Assembly: GCA_022494885.1 (NCBI GenBank)
Contig: JAGVSM010001453.1
Coordinates: 62,001-126,000 of the forward strand
Source: Micrasema longulum
Taxonomy: Eukaryota > Arthropoda > Insecta > Trichoptera > Brachycentridae
Direction: 5' to 3'
DNA: 64,000 nt
In this document: one piece after another, positions 44,930 to 55,465 of the stretch
How positions within the stretch are numbered: the stretch's first letter is position 1
Layout: every line of letters begins with the position of its first letter
Translations under genes and position numbers: made by a program
Notes under the pieces: generated by a model
Seen by the model: only the letters and a program-made list of their open reading frames with translations
Told to the model about the DNA's origin: nothing
Database searches by the model: none

Positions 44930-45650
44930 GTTATAAATAATACTAAAATTTATTGAAACGTTTGACCACAGTGTTAATGTTTTAAATTATAATTCTCCAA
45001 TATGGTCACCTAATCAAATCACTTTCTCAGATTCCATTGAGAGAATTCGGAATAAGTTTCTTAGATGTATTAATTTTAAGATGGGTTTTCCTAGTAATCA
45101 ATTAAATTATAACGAAATTCTAGACTCTCTTAAATTAACTAAATTGCAAGAACGAAGAACATCGACCAATCTTACGACTTTATATAAATTAATACAAGCT
45201 GATTTCATTATATGTGCCTAATTTCATTCTATGTCCACCTAGGTTAAGCAGAACATCTACATTATTTTATTGTCAAAATTGTCGTACGGTAGCTCATTAT
45301 AACTCATTGTTTTTTGATTACAGAATACCGGGAATGAATATGCATCATATTTGATATATTTAGTTTATCTCTGCCTAACTTAAAAAATAAAGTGACCAAC
45401 ATATTTTTATTAAAAAGAACAAATCGACTTCATGAGATTGGGTTAGAATAGTTATAATTTGATTGATGAATGTATTTTGCTGTTGTATAATTTCTTTGAA
45501 ATGTGTATGTGTTCTAAGTAATTTATAATATGTATAGTACGAGTATATTAGTTTATCATACTCGATTTTTTTTTGTTGTTTTTAAGCACTCTTTATATCA
45601 CATATATGTAAATGGCAGAAATGCCGTATATAAATAAATAAGTAAATGCA
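44930..45650 (+). pseudogene. LINE reverse-transcriptase C-terminal remnant
   Basis: A frame from about 44943 to 45222 reads FDHSVNVLNYNSPIWSP, then ERIRNKFLRCINFKMGFPS and LKLTKLQERRTSTNLTTLY. It contains the YxSPIWSP, Q/R-x-x-FLR and LxxLQxRR motifs seen in the 19 kb LINE, but with different sequence. Stops follow, and the 3' UTR ends in ataaataaataagtaaatg near 45645, preceded by gcagaaatgccgtat. It begins about 100 bp right of the TA-flanked MITE. Dead, 5'-truncated. Confidence 0.8.
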
Positions 45651-46283
45651 TTAATTATGGTATTTGAAACAGAAGAAGTTATTTTAATATAAAGATAAAT
45701 GATTATGGAAAATCACCAAGAAACATCACGGGCAATTCAGTTACCATTATTATAATTACTCTGTTCCCTTTATTTAAAATTAAACTCTGACTTAAGCATT
45801 GCATCGCCGAGATCTCAGTCTCGCTAATTAGTAAAGGTTTTATTCTGATTAAGACACAGAAAACCGAACACTTCTAAAAATGCGAAATTTCCACGTAAGC
45901 GAGAGTCTAATTGCGGTTTCTCCTAACTGCCCGGTGGACAAGCATACGAAACGCGAATTTCAAAGCTCGTCGAGAGCTCAAAGAGAGCTTTAATTACTCG
46001 GAGCCGAGCATCTCAGACCGCCATAGAAGAAAGATTGTCGCGAGCTTATAAAATTACCCGGAAAACTTCTCTCGAAATAGTTTTTTTAGACCATTTGAAG
46101 CTCTCAACCTTGATCAAAAGCTATCAAATTTAAAAAGCCACTTGTATAAAAAGATCATTTTTTGACAAAATGTGATGAAAGCATAAAATTTTAATGACTT
46201 GATGTAAAGTAATTTAGATTTTGCGGACGATCTTGTGGAAAGTCACTTTTTGGGGAAAACGTATTTTTTTAAAACATATTTAT
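45651..46283. other. GC-richer island, possible conserved element
   Basis: 45780-46080 is less AT-rich and unrelated to window repeats: gcatcgccgagatctcagtc, ggtttctcctaactgcccgg, caaagctcgtcgagagctca, ggagccgagcatctcagacc. No frame of length. I infer a conserved non-coding element as the best guess. Confidence 0.35.
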
Positions 46284-46470
46284 GTCATCATCATCTCCTT
46301 GTCCACACCTGTTGGTGCATAGAGCAATGCATAATTGCACTCAATCCAGCGTATATCGATTATCAGCTAAGTTGATGAATGGCGCTTACGCGTCAGCCAT
46401 TCCAAGAGCATAAGTATTACATTTGAAAGCATCCATCACATCCTCGAATCCGTTTTAAAAACTAAATGTC
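46284..46470 (-). repeat. SINE-A body and tail, minus strand, diverged
   Basis: gtcatcatcatctccttgtc, cacacctgttggtgcataga, gcaatgcataattgcactca and atccagcgtatatcgattat follow the reverse complement of the SINE-A 3' half. The rest is too decayed to delimit. Confidence 0.6.
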
Positions 46471-47374
46471 TTTCTTCGGATTCATTCATACAAGCAAGCA
46501 TTTTTTTTATTACGAATTGATTATATTTTTCCTTAACTAACGAAATTCAATAAGGAAAATTTCGAATAAGTATTTACATTAACAAATTTTAATGTCATTT
46601 AACGGTCGCTCTAAACCCCCTCACCTTTTCAATATCTACAAAATAGGGACAACCCTTTGTATAAATAACTTTTTGCTTCTTTCCTAAGTATAAATAAAAT
46701 AAACAAATAAATCCATCACCCAGTTCAAACCCCTTTATGTCGACAGTTATAGGAAACGTTAGTATCTACTCTCTGGAGCACCAGAACGCCCCCAGGTGAC
46801 CCTCAAGGCCGGTCACCGGCGGCAGTGTAGAACCACCATTTCAATCAATATTTCATCTCGACTATCCCAGGAAATAGACCGAGAAACACAAGATATATAT
46901 TTTTTATCCGGAATAATAAATTGAAATTTATAATTAGAATTAAAATTAAAAAATATAAAAAATTAACAAGAAATTATAATAGACCTATTTATTAAGTTAA
47001 GTAATGGGGAAATTATAAATCAAATAGTTGAATTTGAGAATCTGATTGTACGAGTAAACAGTCTCAAAACCGTAAGAAATGACCTGGTTAGGGTTCAATA
47101 CGATAGTTGCATTAAAAAAAAAAAACATGCTTCTGTTTTTTTATGGTTTTTAGTTTTCTTGAATAAAATGAAAATAATAAAACCTTTTCAGTCTTTTGAA
47201 ACATACTGTAGAAAGCTTAACCTCTTGAAATGCATTAACAACAAAGTCATCTGTAACAACACCTCTAGCGCCATAACCCTTCCATACCTAGAATGTTTAA
47301 GCATTTTTTTTTTTAGCAATCCATTTTTTTCGAACGAATCGAAATAACGTAACATCCAGTAACATTAATTTGTC
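46471..47374. other. unassigned stretch
   Basis: A short GC-richer piece at 46770-46850 (gcccccaggtgaccctcaag, gccggtcaccggcggcagtg, with the palindrome ggtcaccggc) is unexplained. Otherwise AT-rich. A 62-codon frame at 47159-47347 is not recognised. Confidence 0.4.
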
Positions 47375-47450
47375 GGCCTCGTGGTGTAATGGTCAGCACG
47401 TTTGTCTACCATGTAAGAGGTCTAAAGATCGATTGCCGACATGATTAATA
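47375..47450 (+). repeat. SINE-A head
   Basis: ggcctcgtggtgtaatggtc, agcacgtttgtctaccatgt, aagaggtctaaagatcgatt and gccgacatga match the intact SINE-A head, with a damaged B box. The body is replaced by the LINE-like sequence that follows. Confidence 0.75.
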
Positions 47451-47750
47451 TGAAATTTTGATTTTATTTTATTTTATTTTCTTTTATTTAGGAAACATAC
47501 AGTACGGTTACATAGTTTTATATTTTACACAGTTAGACTTAGCTCTAATGGACCAGTGAAGTTTCCACATTATATAATAATCATATCTTAGGTTATCAAT
47601 GAAAGTACAAAAGAGAGAAGGAAAAAAACATAAATATAAGGTATTTAAAAATTTAACAACTTTACATGAGAGCAGTTTAAAACCTTTTTTAACGCATTAG
47701 TCACACATTGATTAGAACAAATTTATACAAATGAATACCTAGGTTAGTTG
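47451..47750 (-). pseudogene. probable LINE 3' end, minus strand
   Basis: The plus strand starts with attttattttattttatttt, which on the minus strand is an (AAAAT)n tail. Upstream of the tail on the minus strand are gtactgtatgtttcctaaat and aagtctaactgtgtaaaata. No coding part is readable before the mariner begins at 47754. The call rests on tail structure only. Confidence 0.35.
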
Positions 47751-47753
47751 TTA

Positions 47754-48472
47754 TAAGGTTAGGGAAAAATTAATTTCGTTTTTATAATACCCCTTTCGTA
47801 GAGGCCAAATTTGTACCCCCAAGCGCGTTGGCTATAGATAGGAACAGGTAGTAGTCACTCGGTGCCAGGTCCAGACTATAGGGTAGATGCCAAAGAACAT
47901 CCCATCCAAGATCCAGGAGCTTCTGGCGCGTCATCAAAGATGTGTGTGGCCTGGCGTTGATCTAATGAAACACAATTCCTCTCCTATTCATCAAAGCTAG
48001 CCGCTTCTTTTCAGCTCTTGGGCAATGCTACAGTACTAACATGACGGTCTATCTCAATATTTTCCATGATTTTAACGACATTTTCGACAACAAGCCTGCC
48101 AAAGCGTGGTGCATCATTCACCTTAACTACACCAGAACGAAATCGTTCGAACCACTGTTGTGCAGCACGAACCAAAAGAGTATTACCCCCGTATACATAT
48201 GCAAATTTTTTTGGTCGCTTTTGACGCGTTTTTCCCTTTCAGGTAGTTAAAATGTAAAATATGGAGAATTTTTTCAATTAAGACCTCCATACTTGTCGCA
48301 CGATAGTTCACGACTGAACCGACCAAGCGCAATACTGTCAAAATAGCGTTTGAAGTATACACACACCTTTACAACGCCGTATCGTATGATCCGTTGTAAC
48401 TAATAATAAATGAGATATGCTTCGTTGAAAAAAAATGGCGCGAAATACGAAAATACTTTTTCCCCAACCCTA
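47754..48472 (-). pseudogene. mariner-type transposon, internally deleted and frameshifted
   Basis: The inverted ends aggttagggaaaaattaatt (left) and gggttggggaaaaagtattt (right, minus strand) are flanked by TA at 47754-47755 and 48471-48472. On the minus strand an ATG at 48290 starts MEVLIEKILHILHFNYLKGK, then NASKATKKIC. After a frame change AQQWFERFRSGVVKVNDAPR and FGRLVVENVVKIMENIEIDR give the helix-turn-helix region. After a deletion the C-terminus follows: NARPHTSLMTRQKLLDLGWD, then VLWHLPYSLDLAPSDYYLF, which carries the last catalytic Asp of the DD34D triad. The element is about 715 bp, against about 1.3 kb for intact mariners, so the middle, including the first two catalytic Asp residues, is lost. 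It cannot encode active transposase but its ends might still be recognised in trans. Confidence 0.9.
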
Positions 48473-48602
48473 TATATTTTTTTATAACCTGAAAAATAAA
48501 GCCTGACAACCTCGAAAAAGGTAATTAAAATTAAAAATTATAAAATTAAATAAAAATTAGAGAAAAAAAAAATTAATTAAGAGAGTGTGAGACGTTCGGT
48601 TT

Positions 48603-48614
48603 AGTCGGGCGCCA
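48603..48614 (-). promoter_or_regulatory. candidate LTR-element primer-binding site
   Basis: On the minus strand TGGCGCCCGACT directly follows the ...GAATAAC end of the putative LTR. Its first ten bases equal the start of the tRNA-Lys complementary site used by many LTR elements (TGGCGCCCGA). After that the match stops. Position and sequence together support an LTR boundary here. Confidence 0.55.
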
Positions 48615-49227
48615 GTTATTCGTAAAGAATAACAATTAGATTAAAGTTGCATTCAGTTTAATTATGTCAATGTGGAGGGTAAGAAAGGAATAAAGATAAA
48701 ATGTGGAAATTAAATGTATTTAAATTAAATTATGAACAATATCTAACCTAGCTTAGAATTAGACTTAACCTACTTAAACCATAAACTTAAAATTAACCTG
48801 ACGCCCTGATGCGGCGCGCGGCGTGGTGACGCGAAGGCGGCGTGGGTCCTTGGCGTGCGGCGTGGGCACAGGACGCGATGGGGGCGGCGGCGTGGTGCAT
48901 CGTAGGGGGAGGCAGCATCTGGCTGCGGCGACAGGGGTAGCTGGGACGGTGGCGTCCAGCTGCGGTGAGGTATGCCGCGAGGACGGCTCGTCATGAGCGG
49001 CGGCGTGGCTTCCTGTCCCATGGCGGGGCATGAGAAGTGACGTCGGGTGCGTAGAGGGACGCACGACGTGGGCGGCTCGTCATGAGCGCAGCGGCGTGGG
49101 CGCGTGGGCGCGTGGGCGCGTCTGCGTCACCGTGGTGCGGCGACGTGAGCGCGCGGGTTACGTCGTAGGCGGCAGCGTCGGGGCTGCGACGTCAGGGCTG
49201 GTTAGCCAGCGTGGTGGCTTTTCTAGT

Positions 49228-49277
49228 GGCTGCTGACTGGGCTGCTGACTGGGTTGCTGACTGGGCTGCTGACTGGG
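49228..49277 (+). repeat. 12 bp minisatellite, four units
   Basis: ggctgctgactg is repeated about four times with one C-to-T change, inside the GC-rich part of the putative LTR. Confidence 0.85.
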
Positions 49278-49325
49278 CCACGGGGATGGCAAGGCACCCG
49301 CCCGTGACCCTTGAGGTCAACTGAC

Positions 49326-49420
49326 GCAGTAGAAGAGAGTCCGTAGAAGAGAGTTCGTGTAGAAAGGACTTCCGTAGAAAGAGCGTTCCGTATCAAGAGT
49401 TTAAGTGGAAGAGAGTCCGG
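49326..49420 (+). repeat. ~15 bp imperfect tandem repeats
   Basis: Variants of tagaagagagtccg recur six times (agaagagagttcgtg, agaaaggacttccg, agaaagagcgttccg, and ggaagagagtccgg at the end). They lie next to the 12 bp minisatellite in the same putative LTR. Confidence 0.7.
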
Positions 49421-49624
49421 GAAGCGGGCGTCACGGTTTTTATCATCTTTTAGACGTCCCCCCTTCCCGGTTGGTCTCGTCGCTCTGATTGGCGGGCGCA
49501 CGCTTCGGTCGGGGCGGTCTTCTTTTCCCGCCGAATTCCGTCTTTCCCGCCAAATTGTGTTCTTAAAACTTATTCTACTAAACTTAAATATTAAATTAAC
49601 CTAGTCTTATAATTAACTTATGAT

Positions 49625-49770
49625 AAGAATCGGAATAATCGGCGAGCGTGCACGAGAATAGGTATGAAGGTAGAAGAAGTGAAGTCTATATGCTGAGATA
49701 GAGTGACGTGGCGTTCCATCCTCTCTACCTACTTTTATGGGGAAACGGCGTGATGGTCGCCGTTATAATT
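49625..49770 (+). pseudogene. LINE 3' end, third copy of the 55 kb family
   Basis: cggaataatcggcgagcgtg, cacgagaataggtatgaagg, gagatagagtgacgtggcgt and tccatcctctctacctactt follow 55342-55460 closely (taggaataatcggcgcgcgt, atagagtgaaatggcgttct). The element starts within a few bases of the LTR end, so the LTR element may have inserted in this LINE, or the LINE is truncated there. Confidence 0.75.
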
Positions 49771-51067
49771 TTCATAAAAATTGTAAAATATAAATATGTT
49801 ATTCATGGAAATAAAGTGATTTGGATTTCAAAATATAAATATTATTTCAAACTATTTTTATTCGCGTTTCTAAAAGTGTCCTGAGCTTCACAAATATTGA
49901 CATGTGGCCGGTTCTTGGGGGTACCTTCTCGGCAAGAACAATAGGCTCCCGATTGCCCGAGCGGACAGACTTTTATTACATACAACGACCCTTGCGAAAG
50001 GCGCAATTCGGGTCCTTGTTGGTGACTAATAAGTCGAACGGTATTTATTAAAATATAGACGCGTTCACAGAAATTATTTTTAAACAAGAAATTATAGAAT
50101 TGATGGATTTGGCACAGCGGTACTTTCGGTCTATATCAAGCCTTTATAAAACCTTTTCAAGACCAAATATAAAAAAAAAGTTAATGTCGCATTTTTTAAA
50201 CAACCGTTGTTGTTTTACGATCACGAAAACATATTTCAAAAACGATAATAAAATTTGAAGTTTTAGAAAATATTTTCCATCTCCGTTTAGCGGTTAATTC
50301 CAAAACATTTATACAAACCTTTTGGCCAAAAAAAATGTTAGTATTTTCTTTATATTATTTTTCCGGTCGTTCGAGGGTTGAGTGCGCGAATTTAGTTCGG
50401 ACAGCTGGCTCGCTATTCCCGCCCACTCTGTCGTACCACCCAAGGAGAAGAAGACGGATTCCCGCCTTTTCATAATAATTCCAGGCATTTATTTATATTA
50501 AACGAGCAGCGAAGGCAAAATGGCGACCGTGACGAATCCAGTGGCGGCTGAAAAAATATGCATAAATATTAGAATCGAAAAAATTTTTAAATTAATTCCC
50601 AATTCACCAAAACAGTTGACTTAATAAATAATGCTGTTGAAATTTTTAATTTCTTTAGTAATAATAAAATGAAATTATTCGTATTCCAACAGAGATTTTT
50701 ATGTAATTAAAAGATGTGTCTAAGAATTGACTAGGTTTATATTACTTATACCTGGTTATTAGCTGTTTTTTGAAAATTCCAGACTATTTTATCGTTTTCT
50801 CCATTTCTAGTGAATTATTAATGTATTTTAATTTTTTTTAGGTGGTTTAGTGATATTTTCAATACTTGCTAAAAAAGATTTTCAATCATTAAGAATCATA
50901 AAAAATATACCCATAAGGAAAAAAGTGACAATCAAAATTACAAATTCGAATAAAAAGACTTGGCGGAACAAATATTAATTGTTTAAAAAACGCTTCTCAA
51001 AAATATTGTTAACATATCATACTATTTAATGAACAGCATCTGTTCTTTCCAAAAGTTTTTTTTTCAA
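49771..51067. other. unassigned stretch with two GC-richer pieces
   Basis: 49880-50045 (gccggttcttgggggtacct, cgattgcccgagcggacaga) and 50360-50560 (gttcggacagctggctcgct, cccgcccactctgtcgtacc, ggcaaaatggcgaccgtgac) are less AT-rich and match no window repeat. No recognisable frame. Either could be regulatory or exon relics. Confidence 0.35.
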
Positions 51068-51345
51068 TAATATTTTGAGTTTGTCCAAATTTTTGTAGAC
51101 AAAGACTGGATTTAACCCTTTAAGAAGTAATCAAAATTAATAAAATACAACAGAGATGGAGACATTTTAGAGAAGGGCATCTCCCGCATCATTAAAGGTT
51201 TCAGCTCATTAACTTTACAAAAGTTAACAGATGGAAAAATGGAATGAATATGGATGTTCAAACATAAGTAGAATAATAAAGGTTACACGGTGCGTAAGGT
51301 GACCACATAAAAGCCAATGATAGGTCATAAGCCCTGTAAATAAAA
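51068..51345. mobile_element. FB1 element, terminal half plus inverted core
   Basis: The left half on the plus strand has aatattttgagtttgtccaa, gtagacaaagactggattta and aacagagatggagacatttt. From about 51200 the FB1 core is inverted: gatgttcaaacataagtaga, ggtgaccacataaaagccaa, tgataggtcataagccctgt. So one end and the core face each other with no intervening core on the left. Confidence 0.8.
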
Positions 51346-51699
51346 GTAAAAAAAAAAGCATTCAAACATTATTTGAACTCATTCTACTTCACTGGATTAT
51401 TTTATTCAATGCTTTAGAAAAAAACTTTGCGTAAAAAGCTGCGCTCGTTTAAAAGTCCGTAAAAATCAATTGGTATTTTGGAGATGCGTGCATTTGAAAC
51501 TGTTTTAGTGCTTTAAATGTTTTTTGTTAATGATATACTGTATAATAAAGCACACTGCTTAGGCAGAATGTCAAAGTTTAAAATGTTTTATGTATAAGTT
51601 TATGCATTTTTTCAAAGTATTTTTAGAAAGCGAAAATGAAAATCTGATTCTTCCGTATGTTGATTTAAAAAATTCTTAATGAACTGCTTCAAAAGGCGC

Positions 51700-51790
51700 A
51701 ATTGAGCAAAATGTGTTAATGTTACACACATTCTGCTTAAACCATCCAACAACAAGTCAAAAGCCCTTTAAATAGGCCCTGGCTATTTTC
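51700..51790 (-). mobile_element. FB1 core fragment, minus strand
   Basis: ttacacacattctgcttaaa, ccatccaacaacaagtcaaa, agccctttaaataggccctg recall the reverse complement of the FB1 core. Strongly decayed. Confidence 0.4.
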
Positions 51791-51801
51791 ATTCACATAG
51801 C

Positions 51802-51967
51802 GGTCTCCGTAGTGTAATGGCTAAGCCGGACGATTCACACACGGAAAGTTTCGGGTTCGTTTCCTGATGAAAACCCAAAAAATAATATGTGATTTTTCTC
51901 AAGCCCGAGTGTTCTATGCTATTATTAACCACAACAATTGAGACTCCTGGACTGTTGTGGTGACTTT
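51802..51967 (+). repeat. SINE-C copy, diverged
   Basis: ggtctccgtagtgtaatggc, gattcacacacggaaagttt, cgggttcgtttcctgatgaa, gtgatttttctcaagcccga, gtgttctatgctattattaa and ggactgttgtggtg follow SINE-C from head to tail. The poly(A) is lost. Together with the SINE-D head 40 bp further on this forms a SINE cluster. Confidence 0.8.
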
Positions 51968-52006
51968 AAAATCATTATTTAGTCAACAGTCATCAAAATC
52001 AGGTTC

Positions 52007-52180
52007 TGGTCCCGTGGCGAGTGTTGCGGACTCGCGGATCACAGGTCCGGGGTTCGAACCCTACTCTACGCCGTCTTGATTCCCATTTTCTAATTGTGAG
52101 TTATTTAAAACTCGTTAAAAATGGTCGTAAAATTGAAATATGTGTGTAAATCATAAGGACGCAAATATTTCCGTATTTAT
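52007..52180 (+). repeat. SINE-D copy
   Basis: ttctggtcccgtggcgagtg, cggactcgcggatcacaggt, ccggggttcgaaccctactc contains a perfect B box (GGTTCGAACCC) and a plausible A-box region (GTGGCGAGTG). The body (aactcgttaaaaatggtcgt, aaatcataaggacgcaaata) is partly shared with 35405-35505. No acceptor-stem pairing, so not a tRNA gene. Confidence 0.6.
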
Positions 52181-52244
52181 AATAAAAATATTAAAAAATC
52201 GATTATAATTAAAAGTCAAGGACATATGGAAAATTTTTAAAAAT

Positions 52245-52365
52245 ATAGATATTTAAATGCTAGGTAAAATGCTGAATGTTACACAGTATATAGATAAATG
52301 GGCACTTAACCCAGCTAATGACAGGTTAGAGGCAATGTATATATATACCTTGACTTATGTGTTAT
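52245..52365 (-). mobile_element. FB1 core fragment, minus strand
   Basis: gctgaatgttacacagtata, gataaatgggcacttaaccc, agctaatgacaggttagagg and ccttgacttatg match the inverted FB1 core. Confidence 0.6.
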
Positions 52366-52369
52366 AGCT

Positions 52370-52705
52370 GTATTATTGTCACCCTTCTCAAACCAACTAT
52401 GTTTGTCCCTCACCTATACTCTATATTAACTCGAGTCTCTGTGAATTCAAATCATCTCTTTATAAATATTTTATGATGTTCTATAGTAACGATTAACGAT
52501 TAATTTGCAAAAACTTCTTATGCTAATGATTTGCTGTTAACTCATTTTATGTTCATAATATACAGACTTTGTATAACTAGTACGCTGCCATACATATATA
52601 TTCATATATTTTTATTTTTATTATTTTTTACATATCCATGTTTTAATAATGTTATATTTTATATTGTAACAGGTACTTGTGCCGTATAATAATAAATAAA
52701 TAAAT
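52370..52705 (+). pseudogene. probable LINE 3' end
   Basis: The segment ends ggtacttgtgccgtataata followed by ataaataaataaat, the same style as the ends at 19868 and 45645. ttctcaaaccaactatgttt and tcaaatcatctctttataaa could be a decayed ORF2 C-terminus, but no frame is intact. The call rests mainly on the tail. Confidence 0.45.
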
Positions 52706-54974
52706 ATTTTCGTCTTAAAAATGTTTCTTATATGTTGTTTTGATAAACGACAAAATAACTACGACGTTTTTTATCTCTACTGTATGTGAAAATATATTTT
52801 TGCTAAAGGGCCGTTTTTTTCTACGTGCCATTAGTGTCTTACTTAAGTTTCCGAAAATGGTTAGATCCTGGCATAATTTCCACTTAAATTCCTTTGGGTT
52901 ATAAATATCCCCTAGACATTCTATTGCGCGATTTTTATCATACAAAAACCAATATTATTAATGTACCTTCATACAAAATACTAAAGAACGTAAAATTTGA
53001 CAGCCCTCGTATATAATAGGCTGAGTATATGACCTAAAAGAGATCAAATCTCTTTGTAATGTGACAGCTGAAGTAAAAAAAATACAACACCGAATTCCTT
53101 AACTTCGAATTCTCACAGTGCGGATTTTCTCCTTTCTACTAATTCTACTATTTACTTTAATGCGCATCCCGAGCGTTGAAATTTCATGAAGATATTTTTG
53201 TTATTTTTGTTTGTCGCTAGGTGGCACGCGGTTAGAGCGTTTGACAAATCGTTCGGAATTTAAAAATGGAACTTCCTTCATAACAAATTGCGATCCGACG
53301 TCATGTTTTTGGTATTTTTCCCGCTGAAAATTCGAGAGGACTAAATATTTTATTTCACGCCTAATTAATCATATTTTTTTAGACTTTAAAATGTCAGATA
53401 TCAAAAATTACAAACAACTGTATTTAAATCATGGCAGATTGCATGCATGTTTTATAATGCTGCCTTTTTTTAAATATTAATATATTTTTCAACATTATAC
53501 ATACATTTATTGAGTACACACACAACCCCTGGAAAACCTTTGCCTGTGAGTGAACTTACCCCAACTTGCTAGTAAATCGGCTTTGAGTCTAGACACTTGC
53601 AATGCATTCAGAAAGTCTAGGTATTTACTGGGCTTATGATATGAAATAGTATAGACCTTTCTAGAACATTTAAATTAATACCCTTATCGTCGTAATTTTT
53701 TGCTTAATTAAAAAAAATAATAATTTAAAACATGGTAACACCCTATTCCGATGAATAATCCTGTTCCTTGAGGACTAGTGACTCATACGAACTCGAATCC
53801 TGTAAATAACTTTCCTCTTTGTTTCACAAAGCTATGGTTCAATTTGAACTTCTTGTCTTTAATGCATAGTTTCGCTTCACATAAAATACTAATTTTTTAT
53901 AATTTATGTCAACATTGCTAATATATTTTTATTGCACAATATGTCAACATAATATATTTTGATCAAACAATGAATATTGAGAATGTAAAATTTAATTTAA
54001 TATTTAAGACAAAAAAAATTGTGGACAAATGCTTACGTAGCAGGTCCCGCGGGTAACATATGTTCATCACAAACTTTGAGAGATCCTCCTGACACGTCTA
54101 AGCGTCTCCAGAGCATGACACACTCTGACCGGAGATCACGGATATAGTGCGTGGAGTTCCACGTTATACATTAACATTGGTTTAGATATATTATATTTGA
54201 CCACTGCAGGGTAAAATTGGTTTCATAAACATTAATGATTACATATAAACATACATATTTTTTTGTATTTTTTAAATAAGCCAGTTATCAAACAGAAATG
54301 GAAAAGAATTATTTTTTGATATTACAAAGTCTTCATACGTTCTTATGGCACAAAAAAATTCGGCAGCATTTTTCTAGATGTCATTAAAGCCACATTTAAG
54401 CCTCGAATCAAACAGTTTCGTGTTTGGAATTCAATCAACGATTTTCACAATCCTAATACTTTTTTGAAAGCATGTTATGGATAGAATTGCGAAACTAAAA
54501 TAAGTGCTAGAATTAAATGATTATATTTTTTAGACTAACATTATTATTTTTTTTTCTTTTCTCATTCATTTGACAGCACTTAATAGTTATTTTTCGCATC
54601 TCACATATCATATCAGTGTATCTTGATCATAAGTCACATGAAGGCAAGGTGATCAGACATACTTAAAGTGCTAACACCGAGATCCACTCAACTTAAATAA
54701 ATATAATAATATGAAAAATGTAAAACTAAAACATTTAAAACGCGGGTACTGAAAATAGGAAATCTTAGTGACCGTCGATGATTTTGCACAATGTGTATTC
54801 GATAATCAATAAAAAAATAATATTATACGTGGAAAAACAATTATGAAGAAAGAAAAATATCAACTTTCAAACTTAAGTTGAAGACATAATATGAGTTAAA
54901 AATTGTAATAAGAATATATAAATAGTTATGTTTAATGTTATTATTAGAGCACACAATCATTAAAAAAAATATTT
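52706..54974. other. AT-rich stretch with small GC-richer pieces
   Basis: No gene. 53570-53650 contains an FB1-like trace (agtctaggtatttactgggc, ttatgatatg). 54040-54170 (gtcccgcgggtaacatatgt, cctcctgacacgtctaagcg, gaccggagatcacggatata) is unexplained. 53200-53340 is also less AT-rich (aggtggcacgcggttagagc). Minus-strand frames at 52945-52715 and 55158-54841 are unrecognised or shadows. Confidence 0.4.
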
Positions 54975-55465
54975 TTGTTATTTTTCCAAGTTCTAGTACG
55001 AACTCTAATGTATGGGAGCGAAGTATGGAATTGGAAAAATGATGATGAAAGTAGATTGAATGCTGTCGTAATGCGATCCCTCGGGCAAATGTGTGGTAAA
55101 ACGATGTATGATAGGTGCACAAATGTCGAGATCCATGAAGTGTATAAGGCTGAGACATGCTTTATCGACAGAATCAAGAAAGGGGTGCTGCGTTGGTTTG
55201 GACATGTAGAGCGAATGGACAGAAAAATAACGGCTTAAAGAATCTACGATGTGAATGTTAATGGATGCGGTAAATGAGGAAGACCGAGAAAGACATGGCA
55301 CAATCAAGTCCATCAAATACTTGAAGATGGGCATGTCAAGAGTAGGAATAATCGGCGCGCGTGCACGAGAAGATGTATAAATGTAGAGGAAGCGAGGTCT
55401 GTATGCCAAGATAGAGTGAAATGGCGTTCTATCCTCTCTGCCTACCCCTACGGGGAAACGGCATG
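54975..55465 (+). pseudogene. LINE reverse-transcriptase C-terminus and 3' end
   Basis: The 87-codon frame 54975-55238 reads VLVRTLMYGSEVWNWKNDDE, then MRSLGQMCGKTMYDRCTN and KKGVLRWFGHVERMDRKITA, then TAA. The same frame goes on through RIYDVNVNGCGK, a TGA, GRPRKTWHNQVHQILEDGH and, near the end, VKWRSILSAYPYGETA. It thus reaches the natural C-terminus with only two nonsense changes. The motifs (LxYGSExW, RLRWFGHVxRM, GRPRKTW) mark a LINE ORF2 C-terminal domain. Copies at 8740, 36355 (minus) and 49625 belong to the same family. The 5' truncation lies near 54970. The minus-strand frames here are shadows. Confidence 0.88.

Larger units (their letters stand above)
48615..49618 (-). mobile_element. 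candidate ~1 kb LTR with GC-rich interior
   Basis: On the minus strand it begins AGTTAATTATAAGACTAGG at 49618 and ends CTTTACGAATAAC(T) at 48614-48615, giving AGTTA...TAACT inverted termini as in gypsy-type LTRs. It is followed at once by a primer-binding-site-like sequence. The ends are AT-rich, but 48785-49560 is by far the most GC-rich block of the window (gcggcgcgcggcgtggtgac, gtgggcgcgtgggcgcgtgg). A TATA-like gatgataaaaaccg sits on the minus strand at about 49437-49450. Four overlapping frames (68-96 codons, both strands) are composition effects. No internal gag or pol follows; a mariner begins about 130 bp past the primer site. An alternative is a host CpG-rich promoter. Confidence 0.5.

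Noticed and set aside
48770..49501. Several overlapping long frames in the GC-rich block
   Set aside because: Open frames on both strands follow from high GC and tandem repeats; the peptides are Pro/Arg/Ala-rich low complexity.
52007..52085. Possible tRNA gene
   Set aside because: The B box is perfect, but no acceptor stem is formed and the downstream sequence is shared with 35.4 kb, so a SINE is preferred.
55005..55409. 134-codon minus-strand frame
   Set aside because: Shadow of the LINE coding strand, which carries clear reverse-transcriptase C-terminal motifs.
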